64,000 nucleotides of DNA from Shimia_B sp038528385 (GTDB taxonomy: Bacteria; Pseudomonadota; Alphaproteobacteria; Rhodobacterales; Rhodobacteraceae). Positions 41,310 to 49,002 of this stretch are shown here, piece after piece. Every line of letters starts with the position of its first letter. Positions within the stretch are counted from its first letter, which is position 1. A program made the translations under genes and the position numbers. The notes below the pieces were generated by a model. The model saw only the letters and a program-made list of their open reading frames with translations, had not been told where the DNA came from and made no database searches. The stretch is from assembly GCA_038528385.1 (NCBI GenBank), contig JBCBET010000002.1, positions 248,001-312,000 of the forward strand. The letters run 5' to 3'.

Positions 41310-42287
41310 CTAGCTCGCCGAAGCGGCGCCCGCCGGCGAGGACACGGAGGCCTTCGCCTCCACCTCCCGGAGCGCGTTCGGCACGAAGAGCTCGCTGAAG
41401 CCCGCGAGGAAGCCGAACAGCAGGTAGCTCCACGGCAGGAGCACCGGGTCGATGGCCGACAGGAGCCAGCCGCCCGATATGAGCACGATCACAACGCCCG
41501 CCGCGATGACGCCGATTGGGATGCGCACGAAGCCGGTATAGACCATCTCCATGAACGAGACCGCGTGATCGACGCGGATGGTGCTCACGGACGCCGACAC
41601 GGCAAAGAAGGCCCCCACCGCGCCGAGCGCCAGGATATCAACGATCTGGAGCGGGAAGCTGCCCCCGTCCGCCGCCGGGATCGTCCAAGCGGTGGCGAGC
41701 GGCGACATCCGCGCCGTCACCCACAGGAGCAGGATCACCACGAGCGCCAGCAGGTTCCCCTGCACGTAGCGCATGCGGTTCTTGCTGTCGCGCATGGTGG
41801 TGATGTTGTCCCTGAGGCAGGCCAGAAGCTCCTCCGCCTCCTTGCGGTGGCCCTCGTAGGCGAGCTCCATGGCGCGGGCCATCATCTCCGTCGCGCGGCT
41901 CCTGAGCGAGAGCGAGGCGCCCACGTCGAGGTAGCCGGAGCGGCACAGGCTGTCGACGACGTCGCAGATATAGGCGAGCTCCTTGGTGATGACGCTCAAA
42001 TTCGCGCGCAGCTTGGACGCGCAGTCGTAGTCGTCGGGATAGATCGTGCGCAGCCAGACATGGTCGCCTGTCTCCGACAGCTTGCGGAAGCGGCGCGGTT
42101 CGTCCTCGTCGTCCGGTGGGGCGCCGCCGCCATGAATGACGGAATAGATGATGAAGCGGTCGGTGCCCACGAGGATGCGGTCGACCCGGTCGCCCAGCGG
42201 GTCCTCCTCCCCGCGGCGCAGCCGTCTTGCATCGGCGATGAGGCAGGTGGCGCCGTCCGCGCGCACCGCTCCGGTGTCTTCTGGCAT
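41310..42287 (-). CDS. Orphan membrane protein with a soluble N-terminal half
   Basis: A 325-residue protein with no recognised family. Residues 1-170 are soluble and helical, with several Cys and charged runs, and the C-terminal part has four membrane helices (about 178-195, 215-233, 252-272 and 279-298), ending in FGFLAGFSELFVPNALREVE. GGAG precedes the ATG. Unlike its neighbours it stands alone between degenerate repeats and the AT-richer rpsA leader, so it may have been acquired. It could be a sensor or effector of unknown type. Confidence 0.72.
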   Translation of the reverse strand: MPEDTGAVRADGATCLIADARRLRRGEEDPLGDRVDRILVGTDRFIIYSVIHGGGAPPDDEDEPRRFRKLSETGDHVWLRTIYPDDYDCASKLRANLSVITKELAYICDVVDSLCRSGYLDVGASLSLRSRATEMMARAMELAYEGHRKEAEELLACLRDNITTMRDSKNRMRYVQGNLLALVVILLLWVTARMSPLATAWTIPAADGGSFPLQIVDILALGAVGAFFAVSASVSTIRVDHAVSFMEMVYTGFVRIPIGVIAAGVVIVLISGGWLLSAIDPVLLPWSYLLFGFLAGFSELFVPNALREVEAKASVSSPAGAASAS

Positions 42288-42657
42288 GGTGGGTCTCCAA
42301 ATGACTTTTCTCTATATGGTTGATCATAGCACGGAAACGCTCTGCTCCTGAGCGAAATCAACGCTTGGCCGAGAGCGCCGCGCCCGCGCGGGGAGGCGGC
42401 GCAGGCGTCACCCGGCCCCGGCGCCACGGGCGCGCGCCCCGCTCCGGTGCCGCAAAGGGTTGCCAGGGCGCCCGACGCAGCCTATACGCAGCCTCGTCAA
42501 AAGCGGCGGAACAGTCGCGGACCAAAAACCTAGAGCAGGGTCGGGCCTTCCGACCCTTTCTTATTTGGCCCGTCCCCTCGCGATCGACCCCATTACAGAC
42601 CGGCGGAGACAACCGCTCGGCCAGCAACATGATAAACGGATAGGACACACGCGCCGC
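42288..42657. other. Gap with divergent promoters and the rpsA leader
   Basis: The 370-base gap holds the upstream region of the orphan membrane gene, which is locally AT-rich near 42300-42335 (TTTTCTCTATATGGTTGATCA is part of it), and the untranslated leader of rpsA. No gene was found. Inside it, a hairpin at 42537-42566 may attenuate rpsA. Confidence 0.6.
42537..42566 (+). terminator. Attenuator-like hairpin in the rpsA leader
   Basis: AGGGTCGG (42537-42544) pairs with CCGACCCT (42550-42557), followed by TTCTTATTT. It lies about 90 bases before the rpsA start, so it may terminate early transcripts or control S1 synthesis. Confidence 0.5.
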
Positions 42658-44334
42658 ATGGCAAACGCATCCATGGAGGAGTTCGAGGCCCTCCTGAACG
42701 AAAGTCTCGAAATCGACACGCCGACCGAAGGGTCGGTGGTCAAGGGCAAGGTCATCGCCATCGAAGCGGGCCAGGCCATCATCGACGTGGGCTACAAGAT
42801 GGAAGGCCGCGTCGAGCTCAAGGAATTCGCAGAACCCGGTGAAGCGCCCAAGGTCGATGTCGGCGACGAGGTGGAGGTCTATCTCCGCGCCGCCGAAAAC
42901 GCCCGGGGCGAGGCCGTCATCTCCCGCGAGATGGCGCGCCGCGAGGAAGCCTGGGACCGCCTCGAGAAGGCCTACGCCGCGGAAGAGCGCGTCGAGGGCG
43001 CGATCTTCGGCCGCGTGAAGGGCGGCTTCACCGTCGATCTCGGCGGCGCCGTGGCGTTCCTGCCCGGCTCCCAGGTGGACGTGCGCCCGGTGCGCGATGC
43101 AGGGCCGCTCATGGGCCTCAAGCAGCCGTTCCAGATCCTCAAGATGGACCGCCGCCGCGGTAACATCGTCGTCTCCCGCCGCGCGATCCTCGAAGAGAGC
43201 CGCGCCGAGCAGCGCGCCGAGGTCATCGGCAAGCTGGCCGAGGGCGACAACGTCGAGGGCGTCGTCAAGAACATCACCGAATACGGCGCCTTCGTGGACC
43301 TCGGCGGTGTGGACGGCCTGCTCCACGTCACCGACATGGCCTGGCGCCGCGTCAACCACCCCTCCGAGATCCTGTCGATCGGCGAGACCGTGAAGGTCCA
43401 GGTCATCAAGATCAACAAGGAGACGCACCGCATCTCGCTGGGCATGAAGCAGCTGCAGGAGGATCCCTGGGATCTCGTGGCCGTGAAATACCCGCTCTCG
43501 TCGGTCCACAAGGGCCGCGTCACGAACATCACCGATTACGGTGCCTTCGTGGAGCTCGAAGCGGGCGTCGAAGGCCTCGTCCACGTCTCCGAGATGTCGT
43601 GGACCAAGAAGAACGTCCATCCGGGCAAGATCGTCTCCACCTCCCAGGAAGTGGAAGTCATGGTGCTCGAGATCGACGGGCAGAAGCGCCGCGTATCGCT
43701 CGGCCTCAAGCAGACCATGCGCAACCCCTGGGAGGTGTTCGAAGAGCAGTTCCCCGTGGGCACGCAGGTCGAGGGCGAGGTCAAGAACATCACCGAGTTC
43801 GGTCTGTTCGTGGGTCTCGAGGGCGATATCGACGGCATGGTGCACCTCTCCGACCTCACCTGGGAAGGCCGGGGCGAGGATGTCATCGGCGACTACCGCA
43901 AGGGCGACGTCGTGCAGGCCGTGGTCTCCGAGGTCGACACCGAGAAGGAGCGCATTTCGCTCTCCATCAAGGCGCTGGGCGGCGATCCGTTCCAGGATGC
44001 CGTGGGCGGCGTGAAGCGCGGCTCCATCATCACGGTGGAGGTGACCTCCATCGAGGATGGCGGGATCGAGGTGACCTACGAGGGGCAGAAATCCTTCATC
44101 CGCCGCTCCGACCTCAGCCGCGACCGGGCCGAGCAACGCCCCGACCGCTTCGGCGTGGGCGACAAGGTGGACGTGCGCGTCACCAACATCGACGCCAAGA
44201 CGCGCCGCCTCGGTCTCTCGATCAAGGCCCGCGAGATCGCCGAAGAGAAGGAAGCGGTGGAGCAGTACGGCTCCTCGGATTCCGGTGCCTCGCTCGGCGA
44301 CATCCTCGGCGCGGCGCTCAAACAGGACGACTGA
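42658..44334 (+). CDS. rpsA: 30S ribosomal protein S1
   Basis: A 558-residue protein with six S1 RNA-binding domains; the motifs GVVKNITEYGAFVDLGGVDG, GRVTNITDYGAFVELEAGVE (GRVTNITDYGAFVELE) and EGEVKNITEFGLFVGLEGDI mark successive repeats. It brings mRNA to the 30S subunit. The ATG at 42658 (MANASMEEFEALLNESLEID) was chosen over an earlier in-frame start 66 codons upstream that is not S1-like. A strong terminator follows, then ihfB. Confidence 0.98.
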   Translation: MANASMEEFEALLNESLEIDTPTEGSVVKGKVIAIEAGQAIIDVGYKMEGRVELKEFAEPGEAPKVDVGDEVEVYLRAAENARGEAVISREMARREEAWDRLEKAYAAEERVEGAIFGRVKGGFTVDLGGAVAFLPGSQVDVRPVRDAGPLMGLKQPFQILKMDRRRGNIVVSRRAILEESRAEQRAEVIGKLAEGDNVEGVVKNITEYGAFVDLGGVDGLLHVTDMAWRRVNHPSEILSIGETVKVQVIKINKETHRISLGMKQLQEDPWDLVAVKYPLSSVHKGRVTNITDYGAFVELEAGVEGLVHVSEMSWTKKNVHPGKIVSTSQEVEVMVLEIDGQKRRVSLGLKQTMRNPWEVFEEQFPVGTQVEGEVKNITEFGLFVGLEGDIDGMVHLSDLTWEGRGEDVIGDYRKGDVVQAVVSEVDTEKERISLSIKALGGDPFQDAVGGVKRGSIITVEVTSIEDGGIEVTYEGQKSFIRRSDLSRDRAEQRPDRFGVGDKVDVRVTNIDAKTRRLGLSIKAREIAEEKEAVEQYGSSDSGASLGDILGAALKQDD

Positions 44335-44358
44335 TCCGGCGCCCGAGACGTCACAGAA

Positions 44359-44386
44359 GCCCCGCGGATTTCCGCGGGGCTTTTTT
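44359..44386 (+). terminator. Rho-independent terminator after rpsA
   Basis: GCCCCGCGGA (44359-44368) and TCCGCGGGGC (44371-44380) form the stem, followed by six T (44381-44386). It separates rpsA from the ihfB group. Confidence 0.92.
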
Positions 44387-44616
44387 CATGGGCGCACCGG
44401 CGAATCGGACCCGTCGCCCAAACGCGATCCGGGGCGCATCGCGGAGCAATCGCGCGGACCCGGCCGTCTAAGCGCCTGTAAAAGCGTCTTTTCGCGACGT
44501 GAAATCCGCCCGCCGGCCCAGCGGCGTATTTTCCCAGCGCGCGCTTTGTGCCATGTTGCCCGGAATGAGCCGCACCAAGACGGCGCACTGCCAAAGACCA
44601 CGCTAGGGGGACATCC

Positions 44617-44898
44617 ATGATCCGATCGGAACTCATCCAGAAGATCGCCGATGAAAATCCCCACCTCTACCAGCGCGACGTCGAACGGCTCGTGGCCACC
44701 ATTTTCGACGAGATCATCGACGCCATGGCCCGCGGCGACCGGGTGGAATTGCGCGGCTTCGGCGCCTTTTCGGTGAAGCGCCGCGACGCGCGCACGGGCC
44801 GCAATCCGCGCACTGGAGAATCGGTCGCGGTTGAAGAAAAGCACGTGCCGTTCTTTAAGACGGGCAAGCTGTTGCGAGATCGACTGAACGGAGGCTGA
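44617..44898 (+). CDS. ihfB: Integration host factor subunit beta
   Basis: A 93-residue HU/IHF DNA-bending protein. The DNA-binding arm motif GFGAFSVKRRDARTGRNPRTGE is present (GRNPRTGE), with the dimer helices IRSELIQKIADENPHLYQRD at the start. With IhfA it bends DNA in transcription and recombination. It directly follows the rpsA terminator as in E. coli, where the order is also cmk-rpsA-ihfB. lapA starts at the very next base after its stop. Confidence 0.95.
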   Translation: MIRSELIQKIADENPHLYQRDVERLVATIFDEIIDAMARGDRVELRGFGAFSVKRRDARTGRNPRTGESVAVEEKHVPFFKTGKLLRDRLNGG

Positions 44899-45258
44899 AT
44901 GTTTCGCTACCTTCGATACCTGGTGCTGGCGGCCATCGCCCTCCTGCTCATCGTGGTGTCGCTGGCCAATCGGGGCACGGTGACGCTGAACACGCTGCCC
45001 GGGGGGCTGGCGGAGATGCCGGGCCTCGGCCCGCTGGCGGTCTCCATCGAGTTGCCGCTCTTCATCGTCATCTTCGGCGGCATCGCTGCGGGCGCCGTGA
45101 TCGGTTATGTCTGGGAATGGGCGCGGGAGCACAAGCACCGCGTCGCCATGCGCTCCGGCCAGCGCGAGAACGTCACGCTCAAGCGCGAGGTGAAGCGTCT
45201 CAAGGGCGAAAAGAACGAAGGCAAGGACGACGTTCTGGCGCTCATCGACGACGCCTGA
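44899..45258 (+). CDS. lapA: LapA-domain (DUF1049) membrane protein
   Basis: A 119-residue inner-membrane protein with two helices (residues 6-26 and 50-75) and a charged cytoplasmic tail (KREVKRLKGEKNEGKDD). LapA works with the lipopolysaccharide assembly proteins in enterobacteria; the DUF1049 family is otherwise poorly defined. The start ATG abuts the ihfB stop. The tail is shorter than in E. coli LapA. Confidence 0.85.
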   Translation: MFRYLRYLVLAAIALLLIVVSLANRGTVTLNTLPGGLAEMPGLGPLAVSIELPLFIVIFGGIAAGAVIGYVWEWAREHKHRVAMRSGQRENVTLKREVKRLKGEKNEGKDDVLALIDDA

Positions 45259-45268
45259 GGGCGCATCC

Positions 45269-45910
45269 GTGACAGCAGAGATCAAGTTTTGCGGGTTCAC
45301 CCGCCCGGGCGACGTCTCCGACGCCGTGGCGGCGGGGGCGAGCTATATCGGATTGAACTTCTATCCTCCGTCGCCGCGCTCCGTGCCGGAGGGAGAGGCC
45401 GGCGCGCTGCGCGCCGCGGTGCCCGCGGGCGTGGCGGCGGTGGCGCTGGTCGTCGATGCCGATGACGCCGCGCTCGCGCGGATCGTGGCGGAGGCCGCGC
45501 CCGACATGCTCCAGCTCCACGGGCGCGAGAGCGTCGCGCGCGTGACGGAGATCCGCGCCCGCTTCGGGCTGCCCGTGATCAAGGCGGTGAGCGTGGCGGG
45601 GGCAGGGGACCTCGCAAAGATCGACGCCTACGGGGCGGTGGCCGACATGCTGCTGGTGGACGCCAAGCCCGCGCCGGGCGCGGCTCTGCCGGGCGGGAAC
45701 GGCGTGCCCTTCGACTGGCGTCTCATCGCCGACCTGCGCTGGCCGGTGCCCTGGATGCTGGCGGGGGGGCTCACGGCGCGGAACGTGGCCGAGGCCGTGC
45801 GCCTGACCGGCGCGCCGGTGGTGGATCTGGCCTCGGGCGTGGAATGCGCGCCGGGGGTGAAGGATGCGCGGTTGATGCAGGAATTCGTGGCGGCGTTAAG
45901 GGGGGATTAA
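45269..45910 (+). CDS. trpF: Phosphoribosylanthranilate isomerase
   Basis: A 213-residue (beta/alpha)8 barrel enzyme of tryptophan synthesis that converts N-(5'-phosphoribosyl)anthranilate to CdRP. The Cys general base sits in IKFCGFTRPGDVSDAV (residues 5-20), the Asp in LLVDAKPAPG, and the phosphate-binding ends are in MLAGGLTARNVAEAV and DLASGVECAPGVKD. The start is GTG, ten bases after lapA. trpB lies 0.6 kb downstream with a small ORF between them. Confidence 0.94.
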   Translation: MTAEIKFCGFTRPGDVSDAVAAGASYIGLNFYPPSPRSVPEGEAGALRAAVPAGVAAVALVVDADDAALARIVAEAAPDMLQLHGRESVARVTEIRARFGLPVIKAVSVAGAGDLAKIDAYGAVADMLLVDAKPAPGAALPGGNGVPFDWRLIADLRWPVPWMLAGGLTARNVAEAVRLTGAPVVDLASGVECAPGVKDARLMQEFVAALRGD

Positions 45911-45933
45911 CCAACGCGGTGAGAGGGTAAGGG

Positions 45934-46164
45934 ATGTTTCATCCTGCCTCACCCCTGGCCCCGGACAAGTGGCTCGCCAACATCTTCGCCTCCAAGGCCG
46001 CCCAGGAGGGGCGCGTTGTCCGACGCAGCCTCGACGACATCCACAAATACGTAGGCGTCGACACCTTCAAACGGGAAGTCGCGCGGCGCGGATTTTCGGC
46101 GGTGCGGAATGGGGATCAAGTGATTGTCTTCTGCAACAATCAGCGCATCCGGCGGTTCGTGTAG
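45934..46164 (+). CDS. Small conserved protein between trpF and trpB
   Basis: A 76-residue basic protein (PDKWLANIFASKAAQEGRVVRRSLDDI..., ending FCNNQRIRRFV). I recall that comparable short proteins sit between trpF and trpB in roseobacters and are often mis-named. It has no membrane segment. It may bind RNA or DNA because of the many Arg and Lys residues, but no function is known. Start and length look plausible. It ends just before paired hairpins. Confidence 0.72.
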   Translation: MFHPASPLAPDKWLANIFASKAAQEGRVVRRSLDDIHKYVGVDTFKREVARRGFSAVRNGDQVIVFCNNQRIRRFV

Positions 46165-46165
46165 C

Positions 46166-46214
46166 GCAAATTCCTTGCGAAGGAATTTGCCAAAACTCTT
46201 GGGAAGAGTTTTGC
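46166..46214. repeat. Paired hairpins after the trpF-associated small gene
   Basis: Hairpin 1 pairs GCAAATTCCTT (46166-46176) with AAGGAATTTGC (46180-46190) around GCG. Hairpin 2 pairs CAAAACTCTT (46191-46200) with AAGAGTTTTG (46204-46213) around GGG. Both are perfect stems. It is the first of two such pairs in the 320-base gap before trpB. Confidence 0.85.
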
Positions 46215-46384
46215 GTTTCCGGCTGGCGGGTTGGGTATCGGTTGTGACCGTGTGAAAGCTGAGACCGGCCAGCGTCCAACACCGATTGCAAAGGTTTGGT
46301 CGAACCTCACGGCAAGGGACCCAAGGCGCTGAAATTCACACGGGTATCGGTGCCTGCATGGAGGCACCGCTTGGCGCCCCGGTC

Positions 46385-46432
46385 CCCAAATCCTTCGCAA
46401 GGATTTTGGCAAGGCTTTTGGCAAAAGCCTTT
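46385..46432. repeat. Second paired-hairpin element before trpB
   Basis: Hairpin 1 pairs AAATCCTT (46388-46395) with AAGGATTT (46399-46406) around CGC. Hairpin 2 pairs AAGGCTTTT (46411-46419) with AAAAGCCTT (46423-46431) around GGC. The layout repeats the elements at 39646 and 46166. The rest of the gap 46215-46484 holds no gene that I can see. Confidence 0.8.
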
Positions 46433-46484
46433 TCCTCCTCCTGACGCCACGGTATCACCGAGGCTCCGCAACCGAGGACATCCC

Positions 46485-47732
46485 ATGCCCGAAGATCTGA
46501 TCAATTCGTTCATGACCGGCCCCGACGAACAGGGGCGCTTCGGTGCCTTTGGCGGGCGCTTTGTCTCCGAGACGCTGATGCCGCTCATCCTCGACCTCGA
46601 GGCCGAGTACGAGAAGGCCAAGACCGACCAGTCCTTCTGGGACGAGATGAATGATCTCTGGACGCATTACGTGGGCAGGCCGAGCCCGCTTTACTTCGCC
46701 GAGCGGCTCACCGAGCGCCTGGGCGGTGCGAAGGTCTACATGAAGCGCGACGAGCTCAACCATACCGGCGCGCACAAGATCAACAACGTGCTGGGCCAGA
46801 TCATCCTCGCCCGCCGCATGGGCAAGTCCCGCATCATCGCGGAAACCGGCGCGGGCCAGCACGGCGTGGCCACGGCCACGGTCTGCGCGAAGTTCGGGCT
46901 CAAATGCTTAGTCTACATGGGCGCCCATGACGTGGAGCGGCAGGCCCCCAACGTCTTCCGCATGCGCCTCCTGGGCGCCGAGGTGATCCCGGTCACCTCC
47001 GGCCGCGGCACGCTGAAGGACGCCATGAACGACGCGCTCCGCGACTGGGTGACGAATGTCCGCGACACGTTCTACTGCATCGGCACCGTGGCCGGCCCGC
47101 ATCCCTATCCGGCCATGGTCCGCGACTTCCAGTCGATCATCGGCAAGGAGACGCGGGAGCAGATGATGGCCGCCGAGGGCCGGCTGCCCGACACGCTCAT
47201 CGCCGCCATCGGCGGGGGCTCGAACGCCATGGGCCTCTTCTACCCGTTCCTCGACGACACGGACGTCTCCATCATCGGCGTGGAAGCTGGGGGCAAGGGC
47301 GTCAACGACGACATGGAGCATTGCGCCTCCCTCACCGGTGGGCGGCCGGGCGTCCTCCACGGCAACCGCACCTATCTCCTGCAGGACGAGGACGGCCAGA
47401 TCCTCGAGGGCTACTCGATCTCCGCGGGCCTCGATTATCCGGGCATCGGGCCGGAGCATTCCTGGCTCCACGATATCGGGCGTGCCGAATACGTCTCCAT
47501 CACCGACCGCGAGGCGCTCGCCGCGTTCCAGCTCTGCTGCGAGACGGAAGGCATCATTCCCGCGCTCGAGCCCTCCCACGCGCTGGCCCACGTGGAAAAG
47601 ATCGCGCCGGCGCTGCCCAAGGACCACATCATCTGCATGAACATGTGCGGGCGCGGCGACAAGGACATTTTCACCGTCGCCAAGGCGCTTGGCTTTGACA
47701 TGTCCGACACCGAGGGCCGCGCCTTCGACTGA
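46485..47732 (+). CDS. trpB: Tryptophan synthase beta chain
   Basis: A 415-residue PLP enzyme that makes tryptophan from indole and serine. The PLP-lysine is in HTGAHKINNVLGQI (residue 90-100), the glycine loop in GGGSNAMGLF and the C-terminal conserved CGRGDKDIFTVAK is present. GAGGA precedes the ATG at 46485, which gives the usual MPEDLINSFM start. trpA is not in the window behind it; a terminator follows. trpF lies upstream. Confidence 0.97.
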   Translation: MPEDLINSFMTGPDEQGRFGAFGGRFVSETLMPLILDLEAEYEKAKTDQSFWDEMNDLWTHYVGRPSPLYFAERLTERLGGAKVYMKRDELNHTGAHKINNVLGQIILARRMGKSRIIAETGAGQHGVATATVCAKFGLKCLVYMGAHDVERQAPNVFRMRLLGAEVIPVTSGRGTLKDAMNDALRDWVTNVRDTFYCIGTVAGPHPYPAMVRDFQSIIGKETREQMMAAEGRLPDTLIAAIGGGSNAMGLFYPFLDDTDVSIIGVEAGGKGVNDDMEHCASLTGGRPGVLHGNRTYLLQDEDGQILEGYSISAGLDYPGIGPEHSWLHDIGRAEYVSITDREALAAFQLCCETEGIIPALEPSHALAHVEKIAPALPKDHIICMNMCGRGDKDIFTVAKALGFDMSDTEGRAFD

Positions 47733-47766
47733 GGCCGGGCGTATATCCCGGGTTTATGCCCATGGG

Positions 47767-47805
47767 CCGGGCGGGGGGTGTCAGCCTCCCGCCCGGAGTA
47801 TTTTG
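47767..47805 (+). terminator. Rho-independent terminator after trpB
   Basis: CCGGGCGGG (47767-47775) pairs with CCCGCCCGG (47788-47796), extended by three further pairs, and is followed by AGTATTTTGT. It closes the trpF-trpB stretch and separates it from the Asp-rich cassette. Confidence 0.8.
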
Positions 47806-47917
47806 TCCAGTGTTCATTGGCCTAAACCCGGAGCCGATGGAGCGGTGCCGCGCGGCATGGCAAGCTGTCTGCACAGGTCGGGTACCGCCCGACGCGCAAC
47901 CCTGAAAGGACAGCCCC

Positions 47918-48358
47918 ATGAAACTCCGCTTCCTGCTCACCACGAGCACCGCAATCGTCGCCATCTCCATCGCCCCCGCCTTCGCGCAGAGCCTCCGCTT
48001 CGAGGATATCGACACGAACGGGGACCTCGAACTCACTTATGAAGAGCTCGTCTCCGCCTTCGGCACGTCGGGCGCCAACATCCTGCTCGGCGAGGATGAC
48101 GATGACGGCGATCGCACGCTGACGCTGGCGGAGCTGCGGGACGACGACGACGACGATGATGATGATTTCGATGATCTCGACGACGATGACGACGACGACG
48201 ACGATGATGACGACGATGACGATGATGATGATGAAGACGACGATGACGATGACGACGATGATGACGATGATGACGACGATGACGATGATGACGACGACGA
48301 TGATGATGACGACGATGATGATGATGATGACGACGATGATGACGACGACGACGACTGA
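47918..48358 (+). CDS. Secreted EF-hand protein with a poly-aspartate tail
   Basis: A 146-residue exported protein. The signal peptide ends after AFA (residues 21-23). Two EF-hand-like loops follow: DTNGDLELTYEE (about 32-43) and DDDGDRTLTLAE (about 61-72). From residue 75 to the end, 72 residues are almost all Asp, broken only by Phe, Leu and Glu once each. The codons mix GAC and GAT irregularly, so the run is not a simple triplet repeat and seems to be kept by selection. It should bind Ca2+ or other cations at the surface or outside the cell. No named family known to me. Confidence 0.82.
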   Translation: MKLRFLLTTSTAIVAISIAPAFAQSLRFEDIDTNGDLELTYEELVSAFGTSGANILLGEDDDDGDRTLTLAELRDDDDDDDDDFDDLDDDDDDDDDDDDDDDDDDEDDDDDDDDDDDDDDDDDDDDDDDDDDDDDDDDDDDDDDDD

Positions 48359-48390
48359 TCGACTGCGCGGCCTCGCCTGACGGCACCGCG

Positions 48391-48420
48391 GCCCCTGCCC
48401 GGACGGGCGGGGGCGCTTTT
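48391..48420 (+). terminator. Hairpin between the two Asp-rich genes
   Basis: GCCCCTGCCC (48391-48400) and GGGCGGGGGC (48405-48414) form a ten-base stem with one G-U pair, then GCTTTT. It lies between the two Asp-rich genes, so it may partly end transcription and set their relative levels. Confidence 0.65.
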
Positions 48421-48436
48421 ATGGAAAGAGAGGCCC

Positions 48437-48982
48437 ATGCGCGGGTTCTTCACAGCACTCCTCCTGAGCGTGTCGCTCGCGAGCTTCGCGGGCGGCCTGC
48501 CCGCCACCGCCCAGGCCAGCATCGAATCGCAAGTCGTCCGGCAGCTACGCGCGGCGGGCTACGAGGACATCCGCGTGGGCCGCACGCTCCTCGGGCGGCT
48601 GCGCTTCGTGGCCACCTCCGAGACGCGCCGGAGAGAGGTGATCGTACACCCCTCCACGGGCGCTATCCTATTCGACGAGGTCCGCCGCGCCACGGAGGGC
48701 GCCGCGCCGCGCGTGCCCCTTGTCCGCGGGGGACGGGATGACGACGATGACGATGACGATGACGACGGGGGCGCCGGGGGCGGCGCCGGGGGCAATGGCG
48801 GCGGTGGCGGCGGCAATGGTGGCGGTGGCGGCACGGGCGGCGGCGGCGCTGGTGGCGGCGGCGGCAACGACGACGATGACGACGACGACGACGACGATGA
48901 TGACCGCGACGACGACGCGGGCGCTGACGACGACGACGATGACGGGGATGACGACGACGGCGATGACGACGACGATGACTGA
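48437..48982 (+). CDS. Secreted PepSY-like protein with Asp and Gly blocks
   Basis: A 181-residue exported protein. After the signal peptide (cleaved near ATAQA, residue 27) comes a PepSY-like domain at residues 30-85 (VRQLRAAGYEDIRVGRTLLG ... EVIVHPSTGAILFDEV), then a designed-looking tail: ten Asp, a Gly/Asn-rich block, twelve Asp, and further Asp groups with Gly, Arg and Ala. PepSY domains often inhibit peptidases or bind metals. It lies 78 bases after the EF-hand gene with the same Asp-rich logic and 20 bases before the LuxR gene. The family of the tail is unknown. Confidence 0.78.
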   Translation: MRGFFTALLLSVSLASFAGGLPATAQASIESQVVRQLRAAGYEDIRVGRTLLGRLRFVATSETRRREVIVHPSTGAILFDEVRRATEGAAPRVPLVRGGRDDDDDDDDDDGGAGGGAGGNGGGGGGNGGGGGTGGGGAGGGGGNDDDDDDDDDDDDRDDDAGADDDDDDGDDDDGDDDDDD

Positions 48983-49002
48983 TCGCCCCGCAGCGTGAGC
49001 CG

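Noticed and set aside
42358..44136. A 592-codon reverse frame over rpsA
   Set aside because: The forward frame is ribosomal protein S1 with six repeats; the reverse translation is only His/Asp/Leu-biased noise.
48156..48380. Frame-shifted Met/Thr-rich reading of the Asp-tail DNA
   Set aside because: It starts inside the repeat and has no ribosome site or domain; it is a frame artefact.
48037..48522. Reverse frame with a long run of Ser under the poly-Asp gene
   Set aside because: Poly-Ser is what GAC/GAT repeats give on the other strand. The forward frame has a signal peptide and EF-hand loops and a ribosome site.
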